Assembly: GCF_000208865.1 (NCBI RefSeq)
Contig: NC_018389.1
Span: 682,001-746,000, forward strand
From: Neospora caninum Liverpool
Taxonomy: Eukaryota; Apicomplexa; Conoidasida; Eucoccidiorida; Sarcocystidae
DNA: 64,000 bases
Direction of reading: 5' to 3'
Shown: positions 11,960-24,649 of the stretch, one piece after another
Layout of the letters: each line of letters opens with the position of its first letter
Position numbering within the stretch: position 1 is the stretch's first letter
Position numbers and translations under genes: made by a program
Notes under the pieces: generated by a model
Seen by the model: only the letters and a program-made list of their open reading frames with translations
What the model was told of the DNA's origin: nothing
Databases searched by the model: none

Positions 11960-12760
11960 TGTATCTTAGAAGGATGCACAGCAAATCTATCGAGCTTTCT
12001 TGCATCAATTCGTCTCTCTTCTTTCTCTCATCTACCTGTCTACGTGCGTCTAGACACGTACGTATCCACGGTGAGATACGCCTTTTTATTCATGAAACGC
12101 TCCAGAGACACGTCCAACAGATAGACAATCGAAGCGAACGCGGGGGGAACAGGTGTAGTCTCCTATCTAGGAGGGGGCGAAGTCGAGAAAAAAAAACCCT
12201 TTCGCCCCGATCCTCCCACTTCGAGGAAGCGGCGTGTTTGCGGTAATCCCATAGGCCAGTCGCGCAAGCAGATGCCCACGAACTAGCAAGCGAAGATGAT
12301 TCTTCTAGAACATGAAAAACTGTCTTGTCCATGTGGGCGTTGGTTCGTACCAGTGTACTAAAGTCGGCTTCAATATACTGTATATATATATATATATATG
12401 CCTCGATACTAGGAGGCATGCGTCGAAGCACGTGGGCCGCCAGACGCAGGCGTTTGTCGTCTGTATGGGCATTGTAGGTGTGTGACTTGAGAGGGATCTT
12501 GTCTCTTTCGGCCTCCACTCCAGGCAGGATCGAACGTTCTGTGCCCGAACGTGCCAGCAGAATTTCACACCAATTCTTTCTGCCACGTGCACTGCTTCTC
12601 TGCAGGAACCAGGGAAAGGGAACTCTCCTTGACGTCACCAATCCGCGCAGAACGAACCGGGTTCTTTATAACGGAGATAAACATCTCGACACGGGCGTAA
12701 AGAAACTCTCCTTCCCGGACGTATAGAGAGTGCTGACTGTATATGGACACATCCTTTTAC

Positions 12761-12912
<152 letters not shown>

Positions 12913-14226
12913 TTGGGACTACTGGAAGTGCTGCAAGTACACATGAACATATCTCTATCTGTATATATAAAGTGTTTGTATATAGATATATATGATGACG
13001 ACACGCGTGCTGGAGCAAATAGTGTAAGAGACACCGAGTTTTAGCTCGCGTGCGCGAGATGAGCGATGAGCCGCCTGAGGCCGCCGCGGGGCTTTCTGTC
13101 GGAAAGTGTGCATGCAATAAAACGTTTTGAAGGCTAAAAAGTGCGCCGTTTCTTCCTTTTTGTCTCGAGCTTCGCCCCTGAAGCGCAAGCTAGTTTTAAG
13201 TTGGGCTTCTCGCCTCGCCGTTTGTCTTCGAGAGGCGTCTCTCTGTGTCTACACTCGCTGCGCAAAGTTGCCGAGAGAAGAGACCGTCGACTTCTCTGGA
13301 GAGTCTGGAGAGTAAAGACAACTGACATTCGGCTGAGTCTCGCTACGGCGTCCCCTGCTTTTGCATACGAAAGGGAACAGGCGTGGTTTTCTTTTCTCTT
13401 CTCGGTTATTTCGCCGCATGCCCTTTTTTGCTCGTGGCCGCCGGCACCATCCGCCGTCTTTCTGGCTTCTCTTCACTTCAGCGCTTGTCTTCAGGAGACA
13501 TGACAGAGGAGACAGTTGTGGGGTTTCTAAGGCTGTTTCTCCACCGTCTGTACTGCTTGCTTTTGAGCGGACATTTGCGGAGATTGACGCAGCCTCTCTA
13601 TGTCCATTTCCACCTGGCCTTGCACAGATCTCCGTCTTTCTTCCTTCTCGCCGTCGGCGATCATCCGCGTATTTGCGGGGGACCACACGCGGGCGCCCTG
13701 TCAGGCGACGACAGCAAAAAGGCTTTCCTCCTCATCGACGAAGGCCTAACATTCTCTTATTCGCCTTTTCGCCTTGTGTACACCTCTTGTTCTCCTCCAC
13801 ATAACTAAACGTATAAACCTACATATATGCATACATACATATATCCACGTGGACCTATCCCCGTAGGCCTGCTTGTGGCCTGTTTCAAACACATCTCTAC
13901 ACAGCTCTCTCTATCCGTCAACCTCTCTATCCCAGCCTCTCAATCTCTCTGTTGTCGTTTTTCTATCCCTTGCTGGCCGTAGCTTTCTGTCTGTGTTCTC
14001 CCTCTCTGTTTACCTCGTCCTCTGTCGCTTTTCTCATTTCTTTTCACCTCGTCAAAGTTGCTGGTGATCTCTCTGGCCCCCTTTTCTCATTCTCCGCTCG
14101 TTACAACGGAATCATGTCTGTTTTTTTTTGGCGAAGAAAAGCTTTGCCTTCTAAAAATATCTTCTCTTTTTCGACGGCGTATTTCCTGACAGTCCATCTC
14201 TTTTCTCTCCTCGTCCGCTGGTCCCC

Positions 14227-16745
14227 ATGATCGATGCAGAGGGCTGCCTGCTTGTCTTCTTCCTCCTCGCCTTGCTGGAGGCTGCTCTTCTGTCTTTCCG
14301 TCTCTCCTTCTTCTCCTCCGTCTCTTCCTTCCTCTCTTCCTTCGTCTCTTCCTTCCCCTCTTCCTTCTTCTCTTTCTTCTCTTCCTTCTCTTCTTGTTCA
14401 GCCTCGTGTGCGTCTTCCTCTCAAAGCCCTTCGGATGTTTGCCCTCGCTTCGAGCACACTCTCCCTCCGTCAGAAGAGGATCCCTCGCCCCGCTCTCTGC
14501 GTTTTCCCTCGCTGTCGCTCCCGGCGGGAGAGGGCGAGAGAGAAGCGTACCTGCGTCTCCGCCGGAACTACCTTCTCGTCTATCTCCTGGCCCAGGCGTC
14601 GGAGTGGATCCAGGGACCCTACATGTTTGCCTTCTACGCCTCTTCCTGTTCGCTCTCTCTCAACCAAATAGGCTGGTTGTTTCTGACCGAGTATGCCTCC
14701 ACTGGCATCTTCGGCTGCCTTGTGGGGTGCCTGGCGGACCTCTCCGGGCACCGCCAGGCCTGCCTCGCCTACTGTCTCCTCTGTCTCCTTTCCTGTTCTC
14801 TCACACGTGCCTTTCCCTCCTCCTTCGCGCTGCTTCTCCTCGGCCGCCTCCTCGGCGGTATCGCTTTGAGCGTCTTGGAAACCGCCTTCGAAGCCTGGCT
14901 AGTCTCTGCGCATCTCCGCCGCTGTTTCCCCCTCGCCTGGTTAGAGGAGACGCTCGGCGCATGCACGCTTTTCAACGGCGTCCTCGCGATTTTCGTCGGG
15001 TTCCTCGCCTCGGCCGTCTGCAAATCCTTCGGCCTCAAAGCCTGCTTCGACCTCGCCAGCGCCTTCGCAGTTCTCGCTGCATGCAGTATCCTCGCGCTGC
15101 CGTCTCACGCGCCAGGGGGAACGAATGCATCGAAAAGGCGCGCGAGACACAGAGACGACATGGACGAACCTGCAGCGGGGACAGCAGAGGAAGGCGAGGG
15201 AGGCGAGCACGAAGAGAAGGAAGACAGGGAAAAAGGCAGCGAGGAGCACGGCGGACGAGGCGCGCAAGGCCGTGTGAACACATGGACCGAAGAAGAACGG
15301 ACGGTTCGTGAGCGCGAGGAGGAAGGAGGCAGAGAAGGCCGAAGAGACAGCGGGAGAAAACCAGTTCCTGGAGAAGACGAGATTCGTCACAAGGAGCCAG
15401 GCGACGGAGCGCCGGAGGTCTCCGCAGGGGCGCGTCGTTCGTCGTTTTCCTCTGTTTGCATGCTCGGAGATTGCCATCCGCAGGAGAATCGACAGCCGCT
15501 CGCCCCGGCGCTCGGGGAATGTGGACAGGGACGCGCCTGGGAAGAGGCGGGCGGCGAACCGGAAACCGAAGAACGCCACTGGGGTGAAATCTGGCGTGGG
15601 GTCGCGGGGCATCTCCGGGCGGCGACGGAAGTTATTCTGAACAACAAAGCCGTGCAAGCTTGCGGAGCGATCCAGATTTTCTTCGAGGTTCCCATGTACA
15701 TCTTCTTCGTCACATGGACGCCTGCACTCGATCCGCGAATTGACCACGGGCTCGTATTCGCGTGTTTCATGGTGTGTTTGGTCCTCGGAAGCGAACTGTT
15801 TCTCCAGGTGCGTGCGCGTTTTCATCGCTGTTCGTTTTCCTCAGAAACACAAGCACAAAGATGCCTCTCTCTGCCTACCGCGGCTCCACGGCCATTTCGC
15901 GGCTGTCTCCGTCTGTGCAGAGAGATATCTGTTTCTTCACGGAGCCGCTTGTGTGCGTATGCATATCGATTCGGCTGTGAATCTCCACCGGTCTGCCTTC
16001 CGGGCTCCTTTTGTCTCTTTCTCTCAAAGTCTTTGCGGATGGTGGGTCTCTCGGCTCTTCGCTGGACAACTGCCTGTGTGTGTCCCTCTCGCTTTTTTCA
16101 TCGTTCTCGAGAGCTGTCTCTGCATGCATGCATGCATGTGTGTGTGTGTGTGTATTTCCGCAAGTCGCTCCGTAGTGGTCTCGGGATTTCCCACTTTCCT
16201 CATCGGCCGGTCTGTCTCTCTCTCAAGATGCGCTTCCGAGGCGCGTCGCAACGCGTTTCGACTTCTGCTCAGGGGATGCATGCAGACGTGCCCGCTATGA
16301 TCTTGTTCTTCTCGCCATCGGGAAATCCATCGAGAGGCGTCTTGGCAACATAAATGCTTTTCTTCTGTTCTGTTCTCTCCCGACCGTTTCTGCAGTCGTG
16401 CCTGCGGGGCAGAGATCCTCGACTCGCTCTCCGAGACGCGCTGAGTCTCGGCGCTCTCGCCCTCGCCGTGCCGGCTTTCACCACCTCGCACTCGCTTCGC
16501 TTCGCCGCCTTCTCCGTCTTCGAGGTACCCGGCCCGTCGCCAGGAAAGGCCGCGACGAATCTTCGAACCGCACAGAGGGAACGACCGCACGCCGGGTGTC
16601 ATCCGCGTCGCGACGTTTACCACGCCGTCTCACTGGATGTTCAAAACGACCTCTGAGCAGATACATCTCGACATATTCATACTATCTAGATATATAAACA
16701 CGCATACGTATTTGTGTGCATGGATATTCTTAGATGCGTCTGTGC

Positions 16746-16802
<57 letters not shown>

Positions 16803-17874
16803 TAAAGACAGGCACATGCACGCAAAATAGATGCGTGCAGATGCATATCCATATTACTTCATATAAATATATATATATATATATATGAATACACATCACA
16901 GAAATGAACACCTGGCGCGGTGTTTAGAACTGTTTGTGTGTATGTGATTTTAGGTCGATATGTCTCTCTGCGTGCGGAATTCGTCTGATTCAGGTGGCGT
17001 GTGGCGTGTACTATCCATGCATCGCGACGGTGCGCGCGAAGGTGATTGAGAACGGAACTCGCGCAGCGGTGGTAAATCTTTTTCGCCTTCCTCTGAACGC
17101 GGCAATTCTCCTCCTCGGCGGCTGGGGGCTGACGGAAGCGAATCTCGGCCCACTCTTTGCGTTCTCGGCTGCCTTGGTGGTGAGACGCTCCTTCAGGGAA
17201 GAGACGAGACGGAAATGCGTCTTTTGAGTGATATACACCGGAGCAGGACGTGACCATGTGTGAACAACACTCCGCATTCTCCCACGCACCGTTCGATATA
17301 TATATATATATATATATATATGCAAATGCGCATGCCTGGCTGCAAGCATGGACATATTACCTACGATACAGTGTGTGTAGACAGAGAGAGGGAGATAAGC
17401 AGACAGGCGTCGCTGGAGGTGCGGCGTCGCTGTGAAGGTGCGAAGGCCAGCAGCTGATGGTGAACTTCATATGAATGTGTCTCTAGCTATATATATATAT
17501 ATATATTTATTTATGTATATCTGTATATATATTTATGTATATGTGTATATATGCATATATTTATATCCATGTACTTGCGTAAAAACGGTATATACCGTAT
17601 GCGCTGCAGACCTACACACATGCATGCCTATATTTAATAGATCCGTGTATATGTGTCCCGTGCACGAAGATGGGCGGAGCATACTCGGGTGTGCCTTTGT
17701 ATTTCCTAGGCCTTTTACTTTTTTCGCGTTTCCCCGTTGTTTCTTTCTCTGTGTCTGAGGCAGGCCGCAGCCGCAGGTTTTTGTGCGCATCTGATTAAGG
17801 CAGAGAATGAACCAGCCGCCTCCAGTGGCTGCGCAGTCGACACGGGGCAGTCAAAGGCGTCGGTGGAAAGTTGA
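14227..17874 (+). CDS. MFSD5: MFSD5-family major facilitator (molybdate-anion transporter type, MFS_5)
   Basis: Multi-pass membrane transporter; MFSD5/MoT2 relatives are linked to molybdate uptake, so substrate here is inferred only. Exons 14227-15807, 16396-16524, 16994-17179 and 17764-17874, all phase 0, giving 668 residues. Residues about 115-300 carry the family signature ('RRNYLLVYLLAQASEWIQGP', then 'GSLAD'-like 'GCLADLSGHR' and 'GRLLGGIALSVLETAFEAW'). A charged, acidic cytoplasmic insert of about 150 residues (about 300-455) makes the protein longer than the family norm of about 450. The second half follows: 'IFFEVPMYIFFVTWTPALDP', 'GVYYPCIATVRAKVI', 'FRLPLNAAILLLGGW'. The N-terminal 60 residues are a hydrophobic Ser/Phe-rich stretch that may form an extra membrane segment. 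Intron 2 carries long (TA)n runs. Confidence 0.9.
15808..16395 (+). other. MFSD5 intron 1 with GCATGC/TG repeats
   Basis: GT..AG intron. At 16121-16150 a run of overlapping GCATGC passes into (TG)n. The reading frame stays open through part of this intron, but the protein family resumes only at 16396. Confidence 0.8.
16745..16883. repeat. (TA)n/(TATG)n runs in MFSD5 intron 2
   Basis: Interrupted TA tracts at about 16745-16803 and 16866-16884. Confidence 0.9.
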
Positions 17875-18207
17875 GGAAAATAAGATATCCACAACGAGAA
17901 GAAATTTGAGGAAACAGAGATCTGAATCCACGAGAATTGGGTGTCTTGAGAAGCCCGCTTAGTCGTCTGCGCATGGTGGACGCCAGGCCGCGGATTTAAA
18001 ACGCGAGACCAGCTGTTTGTGTTCTGCAAACGTTCGCGCGTGCACACTTTGAAAGACACCCCGGAGATTTCCTTTCCTGTTGCATGTCTGTAAATGCACG
18101 CACCTGTTCATTTCTGTATATATATAGATGCGTAGATGTATATGTAGACATATGCGCAGATCTATGAATAGACATAGGTAGAGCCATCTCCGCATTGAAA
18201 CACATGG

Positions 18208-18241
<34 letters not shown>

Positions 18242-19180
18242 ATACATAAAAGTTGATTGATGGATGTGGATACGTAGAGAGACATTTGGATGTCAACGTG
18301 TAGAGATAGAGGCAGCTGTAATTAAGCAGATATGCGAAGCGAACTAGCGAGTTTCGGCTTCTCGCCAGAGTGAACACACGAGAAGACGAGGGGCTGAAGA
18401 ATTTTTGACGTTGTTTCGTGGCGGAAACGGCGAGAGGGAGGCGATGGAAATAAGAAAAAGACACGTTTTTCGCAGAGTTCCTCCGCATCTCTTGCTCGCC
18501 ACTGTCTGGTTTTTCCTCCACCTCTAGCCCTACAAGGAATTAAAGGCTGTTTCTGTTTCTGTCGAAACTGTTTGGTGTCGCCCCGTCACACTGCCGGGCT
18601 GACTACATGGGTGCAGGCGAGAATGTTTTTCCGAGTTTTTTTCTCCGTTTTTCGTCATCTGCGGGAGACAAAAGAACATGATTCTTTTTAATTTCTCGAG
18701 GACCACAAGGCGTGCCGGACAGCGCGGCCCACACCGATCGCTGGTTCGCCTTCCTGTGGACTCGGCCGGGAGACACGCAAACGCGAGAGAGAAACGGAGA
18801 CGAAAAGAACACAGACGAAAAAGTGGGGCGAGGAGTGGAGAGACCGAGAGAGATGTCAAGCCGCACCAAAAATGGACGCAAAAAAGGCGAAGAAAGGAGG
18901 TGCCAGGCGTAGAGACCGGAGAGCACACGCGACACAAGCGACGCACGTGAAACCGGAAGAGTTGCAGAGAGAGGGGAAAAACGATACAGGACGACGAGCA
19001 AGCAGACAGCGTAGGCAAAGAGCATCGCCAGAAAAAAGTAGGAAAGAAGAGAGAAGCACATCGAGAGGAGATAAAGCAAGCAGCAGAGGTGAAGAGAAAA
19101 GGGGAACTGCGTAAGGCCAAGGAGAATTTTCGAGGCTGACTCGAGAAACGAGAGATATGGAAATAGCCTTTCTACGACCT

Positions 19181-19183
19181 TGA

Positions 19184-19237
<54 letters not shown>

Positions 19238-19256
19238 CATATATATAGATATATCG
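19181..19256. repeat. (TA)n tract
   Basis: Alternating TA with TTTATATTTA interruptions in the convergent intergenic region. Confidence 0.92.
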
Positions 19257-20424
19257 CTACTGGTGTATCTTTGACGCGATCGGTGGAAGACTGGCGAAAG
19301 TGTAAGAGAGGTTTTCCAATTTCTATTACCAACCAAACAACAACACCACCGATCTACGAGGTTCTGACGAAAGCGAGACAAACGAAAGTTGTCTTTCTCA
19401 CTGTCTTCCCTCCCTCGTTCTAAGAGCCTAGTGAGCATTCAGATTGACGCATTCACATTCAACCTACAAACACGCATACAAGTATGCACATACATATCCA
19501 GATAAACAGATGTATATTCATTTATATATAAAAAGAATGTATGCGCATAGAAAGAGGGAGAAGTGGAATGGGCTGAAAACACACGCTGGCAGCCATGGAA
19601 AAAGGCGTCTGAGAAGACGTCGTGTCCTTGAGGGAGGACGAGGCCGGGGCGAGTGAAGCAGAGAACCAGCGAACTGCCAGACAAAAAGGCCTGGAGAGCG
19701 CAGAACCCAATTCGAAATATCTCGCCTCCGCCTCCGGAGTCGGATGAACCGTTTGCAACACTTGAATCTCTATTGCCCGTACAGGGAACTGTATCTCGTA
19801 TAGCAGTACGTGTGTCTGTGCAGGCGTGTTTATACAGGTTTGTCTGCATGCTTGGTAGAGGGCTTTCGGAAGCTCATCCGCGTCAAAAGGCCCGCAAATC
19901 CCTGCATCCGTGGCTCTGCATGTGTCCGTTGGGTGATGGGGATATACAAGTTTGTATGTGTCACCTTCTCGAGTGTGTGAGAAGATTCTGGACAGTTCAA
20001 GTCTCGCAGGGACAAGAGAGCATAGGGCAGCGGCGATGACACGCGCGTCGAATGTACCCCTCTCAGTCAATCTCTCCTCCGTTCCTCGAATCGCCGCGTT
20101 CTCTCCTGTCTCGAGCACCTCCCAAATGCCCGCTCAAAGTACGACGAGGCCATCTGCAGCGCTCTCAAGACGGACACGCGAAACGCAGACTCCACAGCAA
20201 CGAATTGGCCTACACAACAAACACGTCGTTGTACAACCTCTCCCACAACTCAATAGCTGTACGTGTGTGTCTTATGCATGCACGGTTCAAATGTGTTGGG
20301 GCGCACGCACACATGCAAATGCAAAACCGTGTTTACGGGGAAGTTGATTTTCTGAGAGACAGCAGTTCCTGAGGCTCGCCTTCGTTGATGATATCGTTTT
20401 TCCTCTGTAGAGACACCCCTCGCC

Positions 20425-20446
20425 GGGGGGGGGGGGGGGGGGGGGG
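20425..20446 (+). repeat. Homopolymeric G tract, 22 G
   Basis: Unbroken run of 22 G on the plus strand about 170 bp beyond the FAM136A stop codon. It is C-rich in that gene's transcript and could form a G-quadruplex on the plus strand. Confidence 0.95.
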
Positions 20447-20617
20447 AGGCATACAGAGCGCGAGGGTCAACACGCGATTGCAGGCAGCGAACCCAGACGA
20501 CAAATACATCCGTATAATATTTACGGTTTTTGCTTTGCGATTCGTGGTGCAAACGAAACATGCCGGTTTAGGATCAGACAGGCAATTTCAAGAGAGGCGT
20601 TCGCGAAGCGAAGACAC

Positions 20618-21285
20618 TCATGGGGAAGCCTCGTCGATTCGGCGGGTGACGCGGTGAGCAACCTCCGAGAGAAAAGGCTCGACTTCTGCGAAGCACTGGG
20701 TGAAACACTTTTCGCGCTCGGCTTCAAATTTCGCAGAATCCGCCGACTTGTCAGGCTGAGCAAAACGCGTGTAGCACGTCTAAAAACGCAAAGAAACACA
20801 ACGCAACGCACATACACGCATATATATATATATATATACAGAGGGCATGCACGCAATACACAATTGTGCACCCTCACATGTATCTCTACCTGTATATACA
20901 TAGATGCCAATATGCATATACCAAAATCTATCTATATATATTTATATATCCGGAGGGAACGAAAGCGGGATATTTATCCACATAGAGTGGCTAGGTTTCC
21001 ACAAGACGGAAATCCGACATCCACGTGGCAGTTAAATACGTGTAACTCCAGGAAGGCCGTTGTCCAGGCCCGCAAACGAAAATGCACAAAACTTCGAAAG
21101 AGACCGTAGCAATCACCATCTAAATCCCAGGTTTAAAAAGGAATAACAGCCAAATAAGACTCCACGAAACACAGACACCGACACAGGTGTCGACGAAAAA
21201 CGACACGTGGAAATGAATGAAGCTCATCAAGTAATACCTACAAGTGTTGCACAGAACGCCTCAGAGCACTAACTGCCCATTTATA

Positions 21286-21329
<44 letters not shown>

Positions 21330-21430
21330 TATATACGCATATATATGCACGGATAGGAAATCGCGTGGTGCCTAACATCAAAGTATAGACATGTACCTAA
21401 ATACATACATACATACATATACATACATGC

Positions 21431-21491
<61 letters not shown>

Positions 21492-21811
21492 GACGTGCAT
21501 AGGGAAGACTGTGTTTGGCTTACCTTTTGGCATGCCTCGAGTTTGCTTTGAAGAACTTCGGTCTCAGTTTGTAGGGAGCGCATGATGGCCTCGCCAGGCT
21601 GGTGGCACTTTGTCATGCAGTCTCCGATTTTCACGTGATCGTCTTTGTGGAGATCGAAGCAGGAGACGCAGCATTCGAAGGCTTTTCTTTGAATCGGCAG
21701 CGTCTTCTTGGTCAAAGTCGAAATCATGTCTTCGAACTTTTTCTGAAAAGACCGCGCACCTTCCTCCAGAGACGCGTAGCGTCCGGACGGAGAGTCCGAC
21801 CCAAACGCCAT
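20618..21811 (-). CDS. FAM136A: FAM136A-family (DUF842) twin-CX3C protein, probable mitochondrial intermembrane-space protein
   Basis: Exons 21811-21524 and 20779-20618, junction phase 0, 149 residues, close to the human length of 138. Four CX3C motifs are visible: 'CCVSC' (residues 47-51), 'CMTKC' (65-69), 'CQKTC' spanning the splice junction (95-99) and 'CFTQC' near residue 122. The family uses paired CX3C hairpins that are oxidised on import to the intermembrane space; human FAM136A is reported there. The flanking helices are family-like ('[11 protein letters not shown]', '[15 protein letters not shown]'). There is no presequence, as expected for this import route. The ATG at 21811 is the first in frame and precedes a short Ser/Gly leader. 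The intron of 744 bases is filled with (TA)n/(TACA)n tracts. Molecular function is not established for the family. Confidence 0.9.
21287..21488. repeat. (TA)n and (CATA)n tracts in FAM136A intron
   Basis: Two TA blocks (about 21291-21324 and 21431-21488) flanking a CATACATA stretch. Confidence 0.92.
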
Positions 21812-22526
21812 CTTGCCGAATCAGAAACAGAGAAAAAAAAGATCCGCGAAGAAAGGGGCAACGCGTCGCCGGCGGCGTGGAGAGACGGTCGCGAAGGCGG
21901 CGACAGGAAAGCAGAGACGGAAGAAAGAGAAGAGGAGAGTACGGAGCAACGAAGAACAAAGAGAAGCAGAGACACAGGGGCAACGACAGATAAACTTTAC
22001 TGTCTGTTTGCAAAGGGAAACTGAGGCTGCGGGAGGAAAGAGTCCGCTCGAGAGAGTGGGAAACCAGAGGTAACGGGCTCCGAGGAGAAGGAAAATTCGC
22101 GGTGCCGAAAAAAGATGCGCGATGCCTTGAAAACGAGGCAAAAGAGAAACAGCGTCTTCAACGGGTTCGCTTCCAAGTACGGGTTTTCGAAAGAACGCAA
22201 AACTCGGGGAAAATCCCACTCCAGGGGTAACAGAGTGGAGTCTTATCCCGGCTGTACCACCACCTGCCGCGAGAGAGACAACCTTCCCAACCTTTTGCAC
22301 AAATTAACGATGAAAGGCTTTACTCTTGAGAAAGCCTGTTCTCAAGCAGGTCGTGTCTTTCCTCTCAGTGAAAAGGTATGCCGAAGTTTCGCGTTTTTCG
22401 TGGCAAAAGTGGTGCATGCGCCTCGCATAGCAGTGGGGCCGTGTGCATGCATGTTTCTCCTGTGTGTCTGCATGCGTATTCATACATAGTAGATATGTAT
22501 ATTTACAGGTATATATATATGTATAG

Positions 22527-22557
<31 letters not shown>

Positions 22558-24640
22558 CAGTTACGTATATCTTGACAGGATATGAAACAGTGTGCACCTG
22601 AAGGAGATGTTGGAAGTCTGGGACGCGATCAATCTGCGAGTGCGCCTTTTTTAAGATCAGGGATTGTTGTGCGAGGACAGAAGCGTTTTTCTTCACAGAC
22701 CTTGCCCGGCCGGATCGGTTTGTTCGTCATAGAGTTTCGCTGAAAGCACTCTTTCACCCTTCGCAAAAGGTGTTGTCTCGAGGAATGGAGAAAACGGTGC
22801 TGCAGAGGCCAGGATAAGAACCTTCGCTGCTTAGTCCTTTCAGGTTTTGTCTGGGTAGGAAACGGGCTCTGACTGTGTTTTTACGAGAGAAGAGTTTAGA
22901 TCAGACACCTCAGAAATCGTGAGGAATCTAAAGTGCGGAGACCTCAAATAAAGATGTTTCTTTTCCAGTTGTTTGTTTTCCCAGACAGAAGTTGTGAGCT
23001 AGTTCGACGGAGAGTCGCGGGGCACACACACGCCACGTCTTAGGCTGTAGGAGAGATTTCCGTTTTTCTCTTTTGCGGGGAGCCACGTTTTCGATTTTCC
23101 AGAGAGAGAACTTGAGGAACGCTGTCGGCATTCCGAAGCGAGAGAGAAAGTGAAAAGAAGAGAAGCTCCTGCGTCGGAAAAGAGGAGAGGGTGAGGCTGC
23201 GGGAGACCAACCGGAGAGCGGAGGTTCTGTTTTCGTTTCAGTTCTCACGAAGCCGTCGAAAAATCGAAGCAAGTCCACAGATGGAAGCTGCAAATCTCTC
23301 CACCGGAAAGACTGCTGGCCTCCCTGGAAAAAGAAACTGGAGAAAGAGAAGAAAGCGAAGACGAAACCGAGGGGCGAGAGGCAGGAGAGACTCGTCACGG
23401 GGCGAAGACAAACGTTAGGAGATAAGAAAAGCGTTGCTGGCGTCTGTAGGTCTTCGGCACTCGGCGAGAAAAAAGCATACCCCAACGAGATTTAAACCGG
23501 CATATGTAAGTCAGTTACTTCGTGTCAGGTTTGATATTCGGTACCGGTCGATCTCTAATCGCGATGTCTGTTACGTGACAGGCGATGTGCTTTTATACCT
23601 AGATCCCATGCGTTCATTTCAATATGTAGTTCAATTGAACGCTGGAAGACGGAATCGGTTTTGAGCGCCAGGCGTGTGCTTTCCAAGTCCCAAGTAACAA
23701 GGTCTACAACCCTCAGGAAACGAACGCTGCTCCTTGTCTCACCTGAAAAACCCCACAGGTAACAACTACACACCTGTCCCCTCTCTGCGCGTTTAGCGCC
23801 CCCCGCCCCTTGCGCCTTATCTGTGTGTGCGGGAACGGGGGAGACAGCGGACAAAGGACAAAACGGCGAAGCGAGAGGCGACAGACGAGCGGAGAGAGCA
23901 GCACGTCAGCAGGGCTCTGATACTTCCCGTCTTCTTGGGAAAAAACCGAAACCGGACACCAAAACAAGCGCGCGCGTGAACCACAGACCGAGACAGAGAA
24001 ATGCTTCATTTGCCGCCTAGATTTCCTCTTTCGCAGATCCACTACATTCCGAAAAAAAACCAGAAGACAACTTCTACACGTCCCTCCTCCACAGAGGAGA
24101 CACTGCTCGCAAAACGGTCGACAAGCGAGGTGTCTGCGCACGCGAACTGGAGAGAAAATACAAGACAAAGACGGCAGGAAAGTGTCTCTCCGCGTCTCGC
24201 AGAGAATCGGGGTCTCGGCGCCTCGCTTTGTTCACACTTCCCAAAAGGAAAAAGGCAAATTGTGGGAGAAGAAAACAACTCCGACATCGTCCTTTTTCGC
24301 CTCTTTGTCCGGCGAGGGGTTCAGAACCACCTGGCGAGCTTCACAGTAGCGACGGGGCGGTCCCGCGGCCGTCTCCATCAGATCCTGGGAAAAAGGACGA
24401 AAAGTTCACACGCGAAGAGAAAGAGAGAGCGAAAAAAGGATGAGACATGTGCAGAGGGGAAAACGCAGAGAAATGCTGAAGCGATGTGCCTCACAAAACC
24501 GCGAAGTGTCGAAATTTTCAAACTCCTCAACGTGAAACGCGCGCCTCCAGAAATCCTGCCTACACCATCAACTCCATTCCGACACCGACGTAAAACCTGT
24601 ATCTCGCAGCCGATATCCATCTATACACAGCTGTCTTTCT
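21812..24640. other. Upstream of FAM136A, no supported gene
   Basis: About 2.8 kb with a TA tract near 22502-22552. The first 250 bases are purine-rich on the plus strand (pyrimidine-rich leader of FAM136A). I see no conserved protein signature in the 22928-23485 (-) or 24001-24789 (+) frames. Confidence 0.5.
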
Positions 24641-24649
24641 CTCTCCTGT

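Larger units (their letters stand above)
17875..20617. other. Convergent 3' flank between MFSD5 (+) and FAM136A (-), no supported gene
   Basis: Contains TA tracts at about 18208-18240 and 19181-19256, a purine-rich stretch at 18750-19100, and a 22-base G run at 20425-20446. Minus-strand open frames at 18530-19120 and 19522-20118 match no family I know and may be 3' UTR of the FAM136A transcript. Confidence 0.5.

Noticed and set aside
18530..19120. Membrane-protein-like minus-strand frame (Phe/Leu/Ser/Cys)
   Set aside because: Produced by a purine-rich plus strand; hydrophobicity follows from CT-rich codons, with no family motif.
23400..23760. Possible organelle-derived (NUMT-like) insert, because of its AT-richer, repeat-free texture
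   Set aside because: I could not match any stretch to a mitochondrial gene by eye; a nucleotide search would be needed.
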